Part shown: one piece after another, positions 1 through 7,682 of the stretch | Layout: every line of letters starts with the position of its first letter | How positions within the stretch are numbered: the stretch's first letter is position 1 | NCBI RefSeq assembly: GCF_015553625.1 | Contig: NZ_JADNGY010000007.1 | Coordinates: 1 to 64,000 of the forward strand | DNA from: Streptococcus australis | GTDB lineage: Bacteria; Bacillota; Bacilli; Lactobacillales; Streptococcaceae | Direction: 5' to 3' | DNA length: 64,000 nt | Position numbers and translations under genes: made by a program | Notes under the pieces: model-generated | The model's database searches: none | What the model saw: only the letters and a program-made list of their open reading frames with translations | What the model was told of the DNA's origin: nothing

Positions 1-77
1 CCGAACACAGAAGTTAAGCCCTAGAACGCCGGAAGTAGTTGGGGGTTGCCCCCTGTGAGATATGGTAGTCGCTTAGC
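1..77 (+). rRNA. rrf: 5S ribosomal RNA, 3' part
   Basis: The window opens inside a 5S rRNA gene. The stretch from CCGAACACAGAAGTTAAGCC to GTCGCTTAGC is the conserved 3' two thirds of a streptococcal 5S molecule. The 16S and 23S genes must lie upstream, outside the window. It is followed directly by the tRNA array, the usual end of a streptococcal rRNA operon. The exact 3' end could be 1-3 nt different. Confidence 0.95.
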
Positions 78-104
78 AAGATTGAGTCTAGAGAGATCTA
101 GGCT

Positions 105-223
105 CATTTGGGAGTTTAGCTCAGCTAAGGAGAACGAAAGTTCGACTTTGTCGAAACTGACGCAAGTCAGTGCACGACAGGGAACCAGTGAGCTAGACCA
201 CCATTTGGGAGTTTAGCTCAGCT
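105..223 (+). repeat. 22-bp direct repeat copying the start of tRNA-Val
   Basis: The bases at 105-126 recur exactly at 202-223. The repeat covers 5 nt of leader and the first 17 nt of tRNA-Val (acceptor 5' strand and D arm). The first copy does not continue into a tRNA: after it come two hairpins, GTTCGAC/GTCGAAAC (about 140-157) and ACTGAC-GCAA-GTCAGT (about 156-171). This is a partial tandem duplication with an inserted or diverged middle, lying between 5S and the real tRNA-Val. Confidence 0.8.
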
Positions 224-279
224 GGGAGAGCATCTGCCTTACAAGCAGAGGGTCAGCGGTTCGATCCCGTTAACTCCCA
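207..279 (+). tRNA. tRNA-Val (TAC)
   Basis: Cloverleaf with acceptor GGGAGTT/AACTCCC, anticodon TAC in the loop CTTACAA, and T arm GGTTCGATC. No encoded CCA. First complete tRNA of the post-5S array. Confidence 0.96.
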
Positions 280-281
280 TA

Positions 282-354
282 GGTCCCGTAGTGTAGCGGT
301 TATCACGTCGCCCTGTCACGGCGAAGATCGCGGGTTCGATTCCCGTCGGGACCG
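282..354 (+). tRNA. tRNA-Asp (GTC)
   Basis: Acceptor GGTCCCG/CGGGACC, anticodon GTC in CTGTCAC, discriminator G. Only 2 nt separate it from tRNA-Val, so it is processed from a common precursor. Confidence 0.96.
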
Positions 355-385
355 TAGGAACATAGTTTCTAGAAGATAATGATAC

Positions 386-458
386 GACTCGTTAGCTCAG
401 TTGGTAGAGCAATTGACTTTTAATCAATGGGTCACTGGTTCGAGCCCAGTACGGGTCA
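386..458 (+). tRNA. tRNA-Lys (TTT)
   Basis: Acceptor GACTCGT/ACGGGTC with a G-T pair, anticodon TTT in CTTTTAA, discriminator A. Confidence 0.96.
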
Positions 459-463
459 TTATA

Positions 464-545
464 GCGGGTTTGGCGGAATTGGCAGACGCACCAGATTTAG
501 GATCTGGCGCTTTACGGCGTGGGGGTTCAAGTCCCTTAACCCGCA
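464..545 (+). tRNA. tRNA-Leu (TAG)
   Basis: Class II tRNA with a long variable arm. Acceptor GCGGGTT/AACCCGC, anticodon TAG in TTTAGGA, discriminator A. Confidence 0.96.
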
Positions 546-562
546 TAAAGGAATAATAATGA

Positions 563-635
563 GCCGGCTTAGCTCAGTTGGTAGAGCATCTGATTTGTAA
601 TCAGAGGGTCGCGTGTTCAAGTCATGTAGCCGGCA
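563..635 (+). tRNA. tRNA-Thr (TGT)
   Basis: Acceptor GCCGGCT/AGCCGGC, anticodon TGT in TTTGTAA, discriminator A. Confidence 0.96.
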
Positions 636-658
636 TTTTTTTATATAAAGAAACAGAT

Positions 659-730
659 GCGAACGTAGTTCAGTGGTAGAACACCACCTTGCCAAGGTGG
701 GGGTCGCGGGTTCGAATCCCGTCGTTCGCT
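659..730 (+). tRNA. tRNA-Gly (GCC)
   Basis: Acceptor GCGAACG/CGTTCGC, anticodon GCC in TTGCCAA, discriminator T. Confidence 0.96.
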
Positions 731-737
731 TGAGGAG

Positions 738-823
738 GCCGGGGTGGCGGAACTGGCAGACGCACAGGACTTAAAATCCTGCGATTGGTAACGATCGTAC
801 CGGTTCGATTCCGGTCCTCGGCA
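738..823 (+). tRNA. tRNA-Leu (TAA)
   Basis: Class II tRNA with a long variable arm. Acceptor GCCGGGG/CCTCGGC, anticodon TAA in CTTAAAA, discriminator A. Second leucine tRNA of the array. Confidence 0.96.
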
Positions 824-844
824 TAGACTTAGGTTGGAGAAGAA

Positions 845-918
845 GCACCCTTAGCTCAACTGGATAGAGTACCTGACTACGAATCAGGCGGTTAGAGGTT
901 CGACTCCTCTAGGGTGCA
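845..918 (+). tRNA. tRNA-Arg (ACG), copy 1
   Basis: Acceptor GCACCCT/AGGGTGC, anticodon ACG in CTACGAA. A34 is expected to be edited to inosine by TadA (known for this family). The same tRNA is repeated 36 nt downstream. Confidence 0.96.
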
Positions 919-954
919 TGGTCGCAAGACTATGTAAGAATAGAATAATAACGA

Positions 955-1028
955 GCACCCTTAGCTCAACTGGATAGAGTACCTGACTACGAATCAGGCG
1001 GTTAGAGGTTCGACTCCTCTAGGGTGCA
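955..1028 (+). tRNA. tRNA-Arg (ACG), copy 2
   Basis: Identical in all 74 positions to the copy at 845-918, with different flanks. This points to a tandem duplication within the array. Confidence 0.96.
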
Positions 1029-1047
1029 TAAAGCGTAAGCTTTAGTT

Positions 1048-1121
1048 CGGGAAGTAGCTCAGCTTGGTAGAGTACTTGGTTTGGGACCAAGGTGTCGCAG
1101 GTTCGAATCCTGTCTTCCCGA
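1048..1121 (+). tRNA. tRNA-Pro (TGG)
   Basis: Acceptor CGGGAAG/CTTCCCG, anticodon TGG in TTTGGGA, discriminator A. Confidence 0.95.
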
Positions 1122-1126
1122 TTTAT

Positions 1127-1200
1127 GGCGGTGTAGCTCAGCTGGCTAGAGCGTCCGGTTCATACCCGGGAGGTCGGGGGTTCGATCCCCTTCGCCGCTA
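1127..1200 (+). tRNA. tRNA-Met (CAT), elongator
   Basis: Anticodon CAT in TTCATAC. Acceptor GGCGGTG pairs with CGCCGCT using G-T pairs. The body resembles elongator tRNA-Met of Bacillus, as I recall it, so I assign this one of the three CAT tRNAs here as the elongator. Confidence 0.9.
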
Positions 1201-1216
1201 TACTATTGATCTTGTC

Positions 1217-1290
1217 GGACCTTTAGCTCAGCTGGTTAGAGCTCTCGGCTCATAACCGAGTGGTCGTAGGTTCAAGTCCTACAAGGTCCA
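1217..1290 (+). tRNA. tRNA with CAT anticodon, probably tRNA-Ile2 (lysidine)
   Basis: Anticodon CAT in CTCATAA, acceptor GGACCTT/AAGGTCC. Automatic tools would label it Met. The acceptor and T arm resemble Bacillus tRNA-Ile2, whose C34 is changed to lysidine by TilS to read ATA. This is an inference from recalled sequence; the anticodon itself is certain. Confidence 0.75.
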
Positions 1291-1299
1291 TAATTAGCT

Positions 1300-1389
1300 G
1301 GAGGATTACCCAAGTCCGGCTGAAGGGAACGGTCTTGAAAACCGTCAGGCGTGTAAAAGCGTGCGTGGGTTCGAATCCCACATCCTCCT
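1300..1389 (+). tRNA. tRNA-Ser (TGA)
   Basis: Class II tRNA. Acceptor GGAGGAT/ATCCTCC, anticodon TGA in CTTGAAA, long variable arm. The base in the discriminator position is T, whereas G is usual for serine. Confidence 0.93.
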
Positions 1390-1398
1390 TAATATTAA

Positions 1399-1472
<74 letters not shown>

Positions 1473-1477
1473 TATTT

Positions 1478-1550
1478 GGCTCGGTAGCTCAGTTGGTAGA
1501 GCAATGGATTGAAGCTCCATGTGTCGGCGGTTCGATTCCGTCTCGCGCCA
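1478..1550 (+). tRNA. tRNA-Phe (GAA)
   Basis: Anticodon GAA in TTGAAGC. The acceptor stem GGCTCGG against CTCGCGCC has one T-C mismatch at the fourth pair; the rest pairs. Confidence 0.93.
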
Positions 1551-1567
1551 TTTTCTTTTAATACTAA

Positions 1568-1638
1568 GCGGGTGTAGTTTAGTGGTAAAACTACAGCCTT
1601 CCAAGCTGTTGTCGCGAGTTCGATTCTCGTCACCCGCT
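1568..1638 (+). tRNA. tRNA-Gly (TCC)
   Basis: Acceptor GCGGGTG/CACCCGC, anticodon TCC in CTTCCAA, discriminator T. Second glycine tRNA of the array. Confidence 0.95.
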
Positions 1639-1671
1639 TTGAACATTCGTTCAATACCAAGTTTTTTACTT

Positions 1672-1745
<74 letters not shown>

Positions 1746-1748
1746 TTA

Positions 1749-1836
1749 GGAGAATTACTCAAGAGGCTGAAGAGGACGGTTTGCTAAATCGTTAGGTCGG
1801 GTAACCGGCGCGGGGGTTCGAATCCCCCATTCTCCG
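1749..1836 (+). tRNA. tRNA-Ser (GCT)
   Basis: Class II tRNA. Acceptor GGAGAAT/ATTCTCC, anticodon GCT in TTGCTAA, discriminator G. Last tRNA before the terminator. Confidence 0.95.
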
Positions 1837-1845
1837 TATAAAATT

Positions 1846-1873
1846 AAGTTAGCTTTCTAGCTAACTTTTTTTG
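1846..1873 (+). terminator. terminator of the rRNA-tRNA operon
   Basis: Perfect 9-bp stem AAGTTAGCT/AGCTAACTT with a TTCT loop, followed by a T run. It ends the rRNA-tRNA transcript before pcsB. Confidence 0.92.
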
Positions 1874-1902
1874 TTATTTTAATACATCAATAGAAATAAA
1901 AA

Positions 1903-1946
1903 TGTAACAAAGGCGTAACATAAAATCTTTCATTTTCTGTTATACT
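1903..1946 (+). promoter_or_regulatory. WalR (VicR)-like box and -10 of pcsB
   Basis: TGTAAC at 1903-1908 and CGTAAC at 1914-1919 are separated by 5 nt. This fits the WalR direct repeat (TGTWAH-N5-TGTWAH) with one mismatch. A -10 TATACT lies at 1941-1946 with no good -35, as expected of an activated promoter. pcsB is the best-known WalRK target in streptococci. Confidence 0.75.
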
Positions 1947-1980
1947 AGTTAGTGTCTTATATGAAGGAGTCTTTTATTTT

Positions 1981-3228
1981 ATGAAGAAAAAATTATTAAC
2001 GACTATTTTACTTAGTACAGTTGCTTTATCACAAGTAGGTACAGTTATTTCTGTAGGAGCTGATTCTACTGATGATAAAATCGCAGCTCAAGATAGTAAG
2101 ATTGCTGATTTGAGTTCAAAAGAACAAAGTGCTCAAGCAGAAGTTGATCAAATTCAATCTCAAGTTTCTGAAATCAAAAAACAACAAGAAACTCTAAAAG
2201 CTGAGAATGAACGTTTGAATGAAGAGTCTGCTCGTCTCTCTGCTGAGATTGAAGAACTCTCTAAAAACATTGTTGCTCGTCAAGAATCATTGGCGAACCA
2301 AGCACGTAGTGCTCAAACAACAGGAACTGCTACAAGTTACATTAACGCTATTGTAAGTTCTGGTTCTTTGACTGAAGCTATTTCACGTGTTTCTGCAATG
2401 AATGAAATTGCTAGTGCTAACAACAAAATGCTTGAAGAGCAAAAACGCGATAAAGAAGCAATTGATGCTAAGCAAAAAGAAAACAATGAAGCAATCAACA
2501 CTGTTATTGCCAACCAACAAAAATTAGATGAAGATTCGCAAGCATTGACAACTAAAGAAGCTGAGTTGAAGGTTGCACAATTGAATTTGGCAGCTGAAAA
2601 ATCAACTGCAGAAAATGAAAAGAATGCTTTGCTTGCTGAGAAAGCAGCAGCTGAGAAAGCGGCAGCTGAAGCAGCAGCAGCTGAAGCAGCTTACCGTGCA
2701 CAACAAGAAGAGCAACGTAAGGCTGTAGAAGCATCTGCTAATACGAACTTGCAAGCACAAGTGCAAGCTGCAACTCAAACACCAGCAGCTGAAGCAGCAC
2801 AACCTCAAGCAACTGTTGCAACTCCTGCTGCAGCACCAGCAGTTCAAACTCAAACTGTTGCTACACCTGCTGCAACTAGTCGTCCATCGTACAGCACATC
2901 TGCAAGTTCATACCCAGTAGGTGAATGTACTTGGGGTGCGAAAGTATTGGCACCTTGGGCTGGTGATTACTGGGGTAATGGAGCACAGTGGGCTGCAAGT
3001 GCCGCAGCTGCTGGATTCCGTACTGGTAGTCAACCACAGGTTGGAGCTATTGCATGTTGGAATGACGGTGGATATGGACACGTAGCGGTTGTTACAGCTG
3101 TTCAATCTACTACAAGTATCCAAGTATCTGAATCTAACTACTTAGGTATCCGTAGCATTGGGAACTACCGTGGATGGTTTAACCCAGTGAATGCACAAGG
3201 ATCACTTACTTATATCTATCCAAACTAA
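1981..3228 (+). CDS. pcsB: PcsB, secreted CHAP-domain peptidoglycan hydrolase for cell division
   Basis: 415 residues. A signal peptide covers residues 1-27 (cut after SVGA). A long coiled coil covers about 30-260, with an Ala/Glu-rich segment near 215-250. An Ala/Pro/Thr-rich linker follows, and a C-terminal CHAP domain starts near residue 311 with catalytic Cys316 (in GECTW) and His367 (in GGYGHVAV). In streptococci PcsB is driven by FtsEX at the septum to split daughter cells; this is family knowledge. Slightly longer than pneumococcal PcsB (392 residues) because of the linker. AAGGAG lies about 11 nt before the ATG. Its CHAP domain is strikingly similar to that of the protein at 19937-20950. 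Single-gene unit with its own promoter and terminator. Confidence 0.96.
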   Translation: MKKKLLTTILLSTVALSQVGTVISVGADSTDDKIAAQDSKIADLSSKEQSAQAEVDQIQSQVSEIKKQQETLKAENERLNEESARLSAEIEELSKNIVARQESLANQARSAQTTGTATSYINAIVSSGSLTEAISRVSAMNEIASANNKMLEEQKRDKEAIDAKQKENNEAINTVIANQQKLDEDSQALTTKEAELKVAQLNLAAEKSTAENEKNALLAEKAAAEKAAAEAAAAEAAYRAQQEEQRKAVEASANTNLQAQVQAATQTPAAEAAQPQATVATPAAAPAVQTQTVATPAATSRPSYSTSASSYPVGECTWGAKVLAPWAGDYWGNGAQWAASAAAAGFRTGSQPQVGAIACWNDGGYGHVAVVTAVQSTTSIQVSESNYLGIRSIGNYRGWFNPVNAQGSLTYIYPN

Positions 3229-3234
3229 GAATTC

Positions 3235-3263
3235 AAAACACCCACTAAAAGTGGGTGTTTTTT
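3235..3263 (+). terminator. terminator after pcsB
   Basis: Perfect 11-bp stem AAAACACCCAC/GTGGGTGTTTT with a TAAAA loop, running into T residues. It begins 6 nt after the pcsB stop. Confidence 0.93.
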
Positions 3264-3300
3264 ACTATAGTTACTATTTTAATTTTTGATGGATTATGGA

Positions 3301-3329
3301 TTGAAAAATCATGTAAAAAGCGTTACAAT
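3301..3329 (+). promoter_or_regulatory. promoter of prs
   Basis: -35 TTGAAA (3301-3306), 17-nt spacer, -10 TACAAT (3324-3329). The leader to the ATG is about 50 nt and contains two TTGTACA motifs. Confidence 0.7.
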
Positions 3330-3388
3330 GGGTAAAGAGAAGATTTGTACAATTTGTACATTGTGGTTAAATTTATGTGGAGGAAATC

Positions 3389-4363
3389 ATGTCGTTTTCG
3401 GATTTAATGCTGTTTGCTTTATCTTCTAACCAAGATTTGGCTGAACGTGTTTCTAAGGAGATGGGATTGCCACTTGGTAAGTCGACCGTACGTCAATTTT
3501 CAGATGGAGAAATCCAGGTCAATATTGAGGAGTCTATTCGTGGTAAAGAAGTGTATATTCTTCAATCTACGAGCTCTCCTGTAAATGATAATTTAATGGA
3601 AATTTTGATCATGGTAGATGCTTTAAAACGTGCCAGTGCTCAAACCATTAATGTAGTGATGCCCTATTATGGTTATGCTCGTCAAGACCGTAAAGCTCGT
3701 GCTCGTGAGCCAATTACATCCAAATTGGTTGCCAATATGCTAGAGATTGCTGGTGTAGATCGTCTCTTAACTATTGATTTGCATGCAGCTCAGATTCAAG
3801 GGTTCTTTGATATTCCAGTGGATCATTTAATGGGGGCTCCATTGATTGCAGACTACTTTGAACGTTGTGGCATGGTTGGCTCTGACTATGTGGTAGTCAG
3901 TCCGGACCACGGTGGTGTGACTCGTGCTCGTAAGCTAGCTGAATTTTTGAAAACACCGATTGCTATTATTGATAAACGTCGGAGTGTCGATAAAATGAAC
4001 ACCAGTGAAGTCATGAACATCATTGGGAATGTCGAAGGGAAAACTTGTATCCTGATCGATGATATGATTGATACTGCGGGAACCATTTGCCACGCTGCAG
4101 ATGCACTTGCTGAAGCAGGAGCTGTAGAAGTCTATGCAAGTTGTACGCACCCTGTATTATCTGGTCCAGCAATGGACAATATTCAGAAATCAGCAATTAA
4201 GAAGTTGGTGGTGTTGGATACCATTTACCTACCTGAAGAGCGCTTAATCGATAAAATTGAACAAATCTCCATCGCAAAACTATTGGCAGAAGCGATTATC
4301 CGCATCCATGAAAAACGTCCTCTGTCTCCACTATTTGAAATTGGAAATGCGAAAAAATCTTAA
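3389..4363 (+). CDS. prs: ribose-phosphate pyrophosphokinase (PRPP synthetase)
   Basis: 324 residues. Makes PRPP from ribose-5-phosphate and ATP in the cytoplasm. PRPP feeds purine, pyrimidine, His and Trp synthesis and is the substrate of PurF encoded further along. Class I motifs are visible: the ATP-loop region [40 protein letters not shown], and the PRPP-binding loop [13 protein letters not shown] chose the ATG at 3389 over the in-frame GTG at 3377 because TGGAGG at 3378-3383 is a well-spaced ribosome site for 3389. Streptococci usually carry two prs genes; this is one of them. It has its own promoter and terminator. Confidence 0.95.
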   Translation: MSFSDLMLFALSSNQDLAERVSKEMGLPLGKSTVRQFSDGEIQVNIEESIRGKEVYILQSTSSPVNDNLMEILIMVDALKRASAQTINVVMPYYGYARQDRKARAREPITSKLVANMLEIAGVDRLLTIDLHAAQIQGFFDIPVDHLMGAPLIADYFERCGMVGSDYVVVSPDHGGVTRARKLAEFLKTPIAIIDKRRSVDKMNTSEVMNIIGNVEGKTCILIDDMIDTAGTICHAADALAEAGAVEVYASCTHPVLSGPAMDNIQKSAIKKLVVLDTIYLPEERLIDKIEQISIAKLLAEAIIRIHEKRPLSPLFEIGNAKKS

Positions 4364-4370
4364 AAATGTA

Positions 4371-4399
4371 AAAAAGAGGTTGTAGAGAGCCTCTTTTTT
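4371..4399 (+). terminator. terminator after prs
   Basis: Stem AAAAAGAGG/CCTCTTTTT with a 10-nt loop, 7 nt after the prs stop. Confidence 0.88.
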
Positions 4400-4413
4400 A
4401 AGAAAGGAAAGAT

Positions 4414-4554
4414 ATGTTTTTCAACTGGTTAAAAAAAGAAAGTAAGATAAAAAATCAGAGGGAGGAGTTGCTGAAAGAAGCACAAAAAAATGAGGATAGA
4501 ATGGATCCTTGTCTACCCAAAAAGACCTTGCCAAAAAGCGGTGTAGTCAAATAG
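4414..4554 (+). CDS. small uncharacterised protein of 46 residues
   Basis: ATG at 4414 follows AAAGGAAAG with good spacing. The product starts MFFNWLKKESK, is rich in Lys and Glu, has no membrane segment, and ends PKKTLPKSGVVK. The last eight residues, LPKSGVVK, resemble the LPKTSAVK that ends the secreted protein just downstream, although this one has no signal peptide. I do not recognise the family. It lies in the otherwise empty stretch between prs and the 4744 gene. Coding status rests on the ribosome site and the C-terminal resemblance only. AT-rich DNA without genes follows to 4658. Confidence 0.45.
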   Translation: MFFNWLKKESKIKNQREELLKEAQKNEDRMDPCLPKKTLPKSGVVK

Positions 4555-4658
4555 AGTAAGAAAGATATCCTAGAAAATCAAGATTTCCATTATAGAAATC
4601 AAATAGTTTGCTTTTCTAAAAAAGTCTTAAAAAAATTTAAATTTTAGCAAAAAAATTG

Positions 4659-4687
4659 TTGACAAATAAAATATATCGTAGTAAACT
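4659..4687 (+). promoter_or_regulatory. strong promoter of the 4744 gene
   Basis: Consensus -35 TTGACA (4659-4664), 17-nt spacer, -10 TAAACT (4682-4687), with an AT-rich tract upstream. The leader holds a small inverted repeat GTTAC-GAA-GTAAC (4695-4707). Confidence 0.82.
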
Positions 4688-4743
4688 AATAATAGTTACG
4701 AAGTAACGAACTATTTTTTAAAATGAAAAAAGGAGATAAAACA

Positions 4744-5388
4744 ATGAAAAAAGTTTTATTATCATCAGTAGTTGCACTTTCAGTATTTGCAGCAGCAGCT
4801 CCTGCATTTGCAGCAGATAAAGTTGAAAAAGATACTACACCTTCAACTTTGAAAATTTCTGACCTTCCATCTACAGGTCAAGTAGCTCCATCTGCACCAG
4901 CATCAGCTGCGACAGAAAAACATCCAGGTGCTACTCAAGTTGACCCTAAAGTTGGTAAAGGTGAAGTTATCGAGAAAAAAGGTGACGTTTCATCTGTAGA
5001 ATATGATGGCGAAAAAAATGCAGACACTTCTAAAGAGTTGACTGCTATCCCAGGTGCTGAATGGTTCACTCAAGGTCTTGACCTTTGGAACGGTAGCCAA
5101 CACGTTACATTGAAGACTAAAGCTGGTGTTCAAACTGTTGAAGTTACAAACCCACATGATGGAACTAAATGGTTCGTAGATGTTAAGGTTGAAGCTGGTG
5201 CTGATACTCCTAGCGGATTCTACGCAACTGCAGTAAGTGGTTCATTGCGTCCTGCAGGTAAAGCTGATGCAAAAGCTCCTGCTTCTAAAGAAGAAGCTAA
5301 AGCTACTGAAGCTAAAGCTGGTAAAGCTGGTTCAGCTGGTTCAGCTGAAGCTGGTAAAGCTCTTCCAAAAACAAGCGCAGTTAAATAA
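4744..5388 (+). CDS. secreted protein with LPXTG-like motifs but no wall-anchor tail
   Basis: 214 residues. A signal peptide covers residues 1-23 (AAPAFA|ADK). LPSTG lies at 41-45, close to the mature N-terminus. A central globular part (about 90-175) contains IPGAEWFTQGLDLWNGSQHV and NPHDGTKWFVDVKVEAG. A low-complexity Ala/Lys/Gly/Ser tail (about 176-205) precedes the C-terminal LPKTSAVK. A normal sortase signal has LPXTG, then a hydrophobic helix, then a charged tail; here the protein stops three residues after LPKTS. ATG 4744 is preferred over 4723 because AAAGGAG precedes it and the signal peptide then starts MKK. A strong promoter suggests high expression. The next gene is a sortase, so it may be a partner. 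I do not recognise the family. Confidence 0.85.
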   Translation: MKKVLLSSVVALSVFAAAAPAFAADKVEKDTTPSTLKISDLPSTGQVAPSAPASAATEKHPGATQVDPKVGKGEVIEKKGDVSSVEYDGEKNADTSKELTAIPGAEWFTQGLDLWNGSQHVTLKTKAGVQTVEVTNPHDGTKWFVDVKVEAGADTPSGFYATAVSGSLRPAGKADAKAPASKEEAKATEAKAGKAGSAGSAEAGKALPKTSAVK

Positions 5389-5418
5389 TTATTATTAATT
5401 AGCTCTTAAACAAAATAT

Positions 5419-5449
5419 CACTGAGCCTTCGGGCTCGGTGTTATTTTTT
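5419..5449 (+). terminator. terminator after the LPKTS-protein gene
   Basis: 9-bp stem CACTGAGCC/GGCTCGGTG with a stable TTCG tetraloop and a following T run. It separates the strongly expressed secreted protein from the sortase, which would depend on readthrough or a weak promoter at 5450-5470. Confidence 0.93.
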
Positions 5450-5481
5450 AGATTAAATTTTGTATAGGGGATCTTATTTTT

Positions 5482-6333
5482 ATGAATCGTACAGATAAAC
5501 ATTCTAGTTCTAAAAGAAAGGGCATTTCGCTTATTCTTGCTTTGCTTGCTCTTGTAGCCCTTGTAGGTGGTTTTGTCCTCTTTAATCCATTTGGAGGAAG
5601 CAAATCATCTAACACGCCTAAAAAAGCAAGTGGAACAAGTTCAACTAAGCAAGAAACTAAATATGAGCCAAGTCAAGAAGAAAAAGAGTATTTAGCCAAC
5701 CGCTTTGCTCAATTAACTTCTGTCAATCCAGAAGCGATTGCCTATGTTTATGCTCCAGGAACTGAGTTAGATGAGCCTGTTGTTCAAACAGGGGACAATG
5801 CTACGTATTTGGATAAAACTTTTGAGGGTGGAAACCAACCTTTATTGGGAACGGTCTTCATGGATACTGATAACAAAAAGGACTTTAGTGATCGTTTGAC
5901 CTGGTTATTCGGTCATGCTCGTGGTAGTCAGGTGGAAGACCATCGGATGTTTAACGATGTTAATTTCTATGATAACCAAGAGTACTTTAACCAGCACCCT
6001 TACGTAGTTATCGAAACGCCTGAACGCAAGTATTATTATGAAGCAATGGGCTTGGTCATTGTTCCTGAAACCACTGCTTTCTATCGTACAAGTTTCACGG
6101 ATGATGAAGATTTCACTACCCAGTTGAAAAACATCTATGAGGCGGCGCGGACAAAAAATCCAAATATTAAAATCAATGCTTCTGATAAGTACCTAGTCTT
6201 GTCTACTTGTCGTGAAGAAGATGATACTATTCGTTCCAATCTCTACCTTCGTCAAATTCCGGATTCTGAAATGAAGGATTTCTTGGCGAAACATGGTGAC
6301 CAGTTAAATTATGTGGCAACACGTGGTCAATAA
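5482..6333 (+). CDS. class B-type sortase (membrane transpeptidase)
   Basis: 283 residues. One N-terminal membrane segment (about 15-34), a Ser/Thr/Lys linker to about 65, then a sortase barrel. The catalytic set is His145 (in LFGHARGS), Cys243 (in LVLSTCREE) and Arg251 (in DDTIRSN). The LSTC motif and the long insert between His and Cys fit class B rather than the housekeeping class A enzyme. Class B sortases anchor few, usually neighbouring, substrates, often with motifs unlike LPXTG (family knowledge). The adjacent secreted protein with LPSTG/LPKTS is the obvious candidate partner; that link is inference. AGGGGATC is a modest ribosome site. Confidence 0.88.
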   Translation: MNRTDKHSSSKRKGISLILALLALVALVGGFVLFNPFGGSKSSNTPKKASGTSSTKQETKYEPSQEEKEYLANRFAQLTSVNPEAIAYVYAPGTELDEPVVQTGDNATYLDKTFEGGNQPLLGTVFMDTDNKKDFSDRLTWLFGHARGSQVEDHRMFNDVNFYDNQEYFNQHPYVVIETPERKYYYEAMGLVIVPETTAFYRTSFTDDEDFTTQLKNIYEAARTKNPNIKINASDKYLVLSTCREEDDTIRSNLYLRQIPDSEMKDFLAKHGDQLNYVATRGQ

Positions 6334-6363
6334 TAGAAAAGATTTGGTAAAATTTATTCAATG

Positions 6364-6395
6364 AGAGGATTTAGCATCTGCTAGGTCCTTTTTTT
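6364..6395 (+). terminator. probable terminator after the sortase gene
   Basis: Imperfect stem AGGATTTAGCA/TGCTAGGTCCT followed by seven T residues. Confidence 0.65.
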
Positions 6396-6444
6396 GATGA
6401 GAAAGGCTATTTTTGTATCATTTTAGTTGGGACTAGCCCCTTTT

Positions 6445-6473
6445 TTGCGATGACTTTCTATTTATAGTATAAT
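6445..6473 (+). promoter_or_regulatory. promoter of the aminotransferase-recO-plsX-acpP operon
   Basis: TTGCGA (6445-6450), 17-nt spacer, TATAAT (6468-6473). The leader to the ATG at 6501 is only about 20 nt. Confidence 0.7.
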
Positions 6474-6500
6474 GGTGATAGAACTTTTTTGGAGGTGGCT

Positions 6501-7682
6501 ATGGATTTAATAAAACGGTTTAATCAAAATTTGAATCGAATCGAGATTTCTTTGATTCGTCAGTTTGACCAAGCCATTTCTTCTATTCCAGGTATCTTAC
6601 GATTGACCTTGGGTGAGCCAGATTTTACGACACCAGATCATGTAAAGGAAGCGGCAAAAGCAGCTATTGATGCCAACCAGAGTCATTATACGGGGATGAG
6701 TGGCTTACTAGCTCTACGAGAAGCTGCTAGTCAGTTTGTAGCTGAAAAATATAACCTACAATATCGACCAGAGGATGAAATTTTGGTTACCATTGGGGCA
6801 ACAGAGGCCCTTTCTGCGACCTTGACGGCTATATTGGAACCTGGAGATGTGGTATTATTACCAGCACCTGCTTATCCTGGTTACGAACCTATTATTAAAT
6901 TGATGGGGGCTAGTGTCGTCGAAATCGATACGACTGATAATCGCTTTGTCCTCAGCCCAGAGGTTTTAGAAAAGGCTTTAGAAGAGCAAGGGGATCGCGT
7001 CAAGGCGGTTATTCTCAACTACCCAGCTAATCCGACAGGTGTCACCTACTCTAAGGAGCAGATGCAGGAGTTGGCTAGGGTCTTGAAGAAATATGAAGTC
7101 TTTGCCATTTGTGACGAAGTTTATTCAGAGCTAACCTATACAGGTCAGCCTCACGTTTCCTTGGGATCCTATCTACGGGACCAAGCCATTATTATCAATG
7201 GTTTATCAAAGTCTCATGCTATGACAGGCTGGAGACTCGGTTTTATCTTTGCTCCGGCTCCGTTGACGGCTCAATTAATCAAGAGTCATCAGTACTTGGT
7301 GACTGCAGCGGGGACCATGAACCAGTATGCAGCCATTGAAGCCTTAACGATTGGTAAAGACGATGCAGAGCCGATGAAACGGGAATACATAGAGCGTCGA
7401 GATTATATCATCAAAGAAATGTCTGCCATGGGCTTTGATATTATCCGCCCGGATGGTGCCTTCTATATTTTTGCTAAGATCCCACAAGGATATAACCAAG
7501 ACTCCTTCGATTTTTTGAAGCTCCTAGCCCAAGAAAAGGCTGTTGCCTTTATCCCAGGAATGGCTTTTGGCCCATACGGCGAAGGATATGTGCGCTTGTC
7601 TTATGCAGCAAGTATGGAAGTAATCCAGGAAGCGATGAGTCGGTTGAAGGAGTTTATGAAAGAACATGCTGGAGAGCATTGA
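6501..7682 (+). CDS. class I pyridoxal-phosphate aminotransferase
   Basis: 393 residues, fold type I. Visible motifs: LTLGEPDF near 36-42, YPANPTG with Asn177, CDEVYSEL near 204-211, and the Schiff-base Lys237 in [15 protein letters not shown]. Family members transaminate aspartate, aromatic or branched-chain amino acids, and the precise substrate cannot be read here; similar streptococcal genes are labelled aspC, araT or patA. ATG 6501 is chosen over the TTG at 6489 because GGAGGT (6491-6496) is correctly spaced. It overlaps recO by 17 nt, so the four genes to acpP form one coupled operon. Confidence 0.93.
   Translation: MDLIKRFNQNLNRIEISLIRQFDQAISSIPGILRLTLGEPDFTTPDHVKEAAKAAIDANQSHYTGMSGLLALREAASQFVAEKYNLQYRPEDEILVTIGATEALSATLTAILEPGDVVLLPAPAYPGYEPIIKLMGASVVEIDTTDNRFVLSPEVLEKALEEQGDRVKAVILNYPANPTGVTYSKEQMQELARVLKKYEVFAICDEVYSELTYTGQPHVSLGSYLRDQAIIINGLSKSHAMTGWRLGFIFAPAPLTAQLIKSHQYLVTAAGTMNQYAAIEALTIGKDDAEPMKREYIERRDYIIKEMSAMGFDIIRPDGAFYIFAKIPQGYNQDSFDFLKLLAQEKAVAFIPGMAFGPYGEGYVRLSYAASMEVIQEAMSRLKEFMKEHAGEH

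Noticed and set aside
105..201. A second, complete tRNA-Val before the real one.
   Set aside because: Only the 5' 17 nt match; no anticodon arm or T arm follows.
4744..5388. Classical LPXTG cell-wall anchored protein.
   Set aside because: The C-terminus stops three residues after LPKTS, without hydrophobic helix or charged tail.
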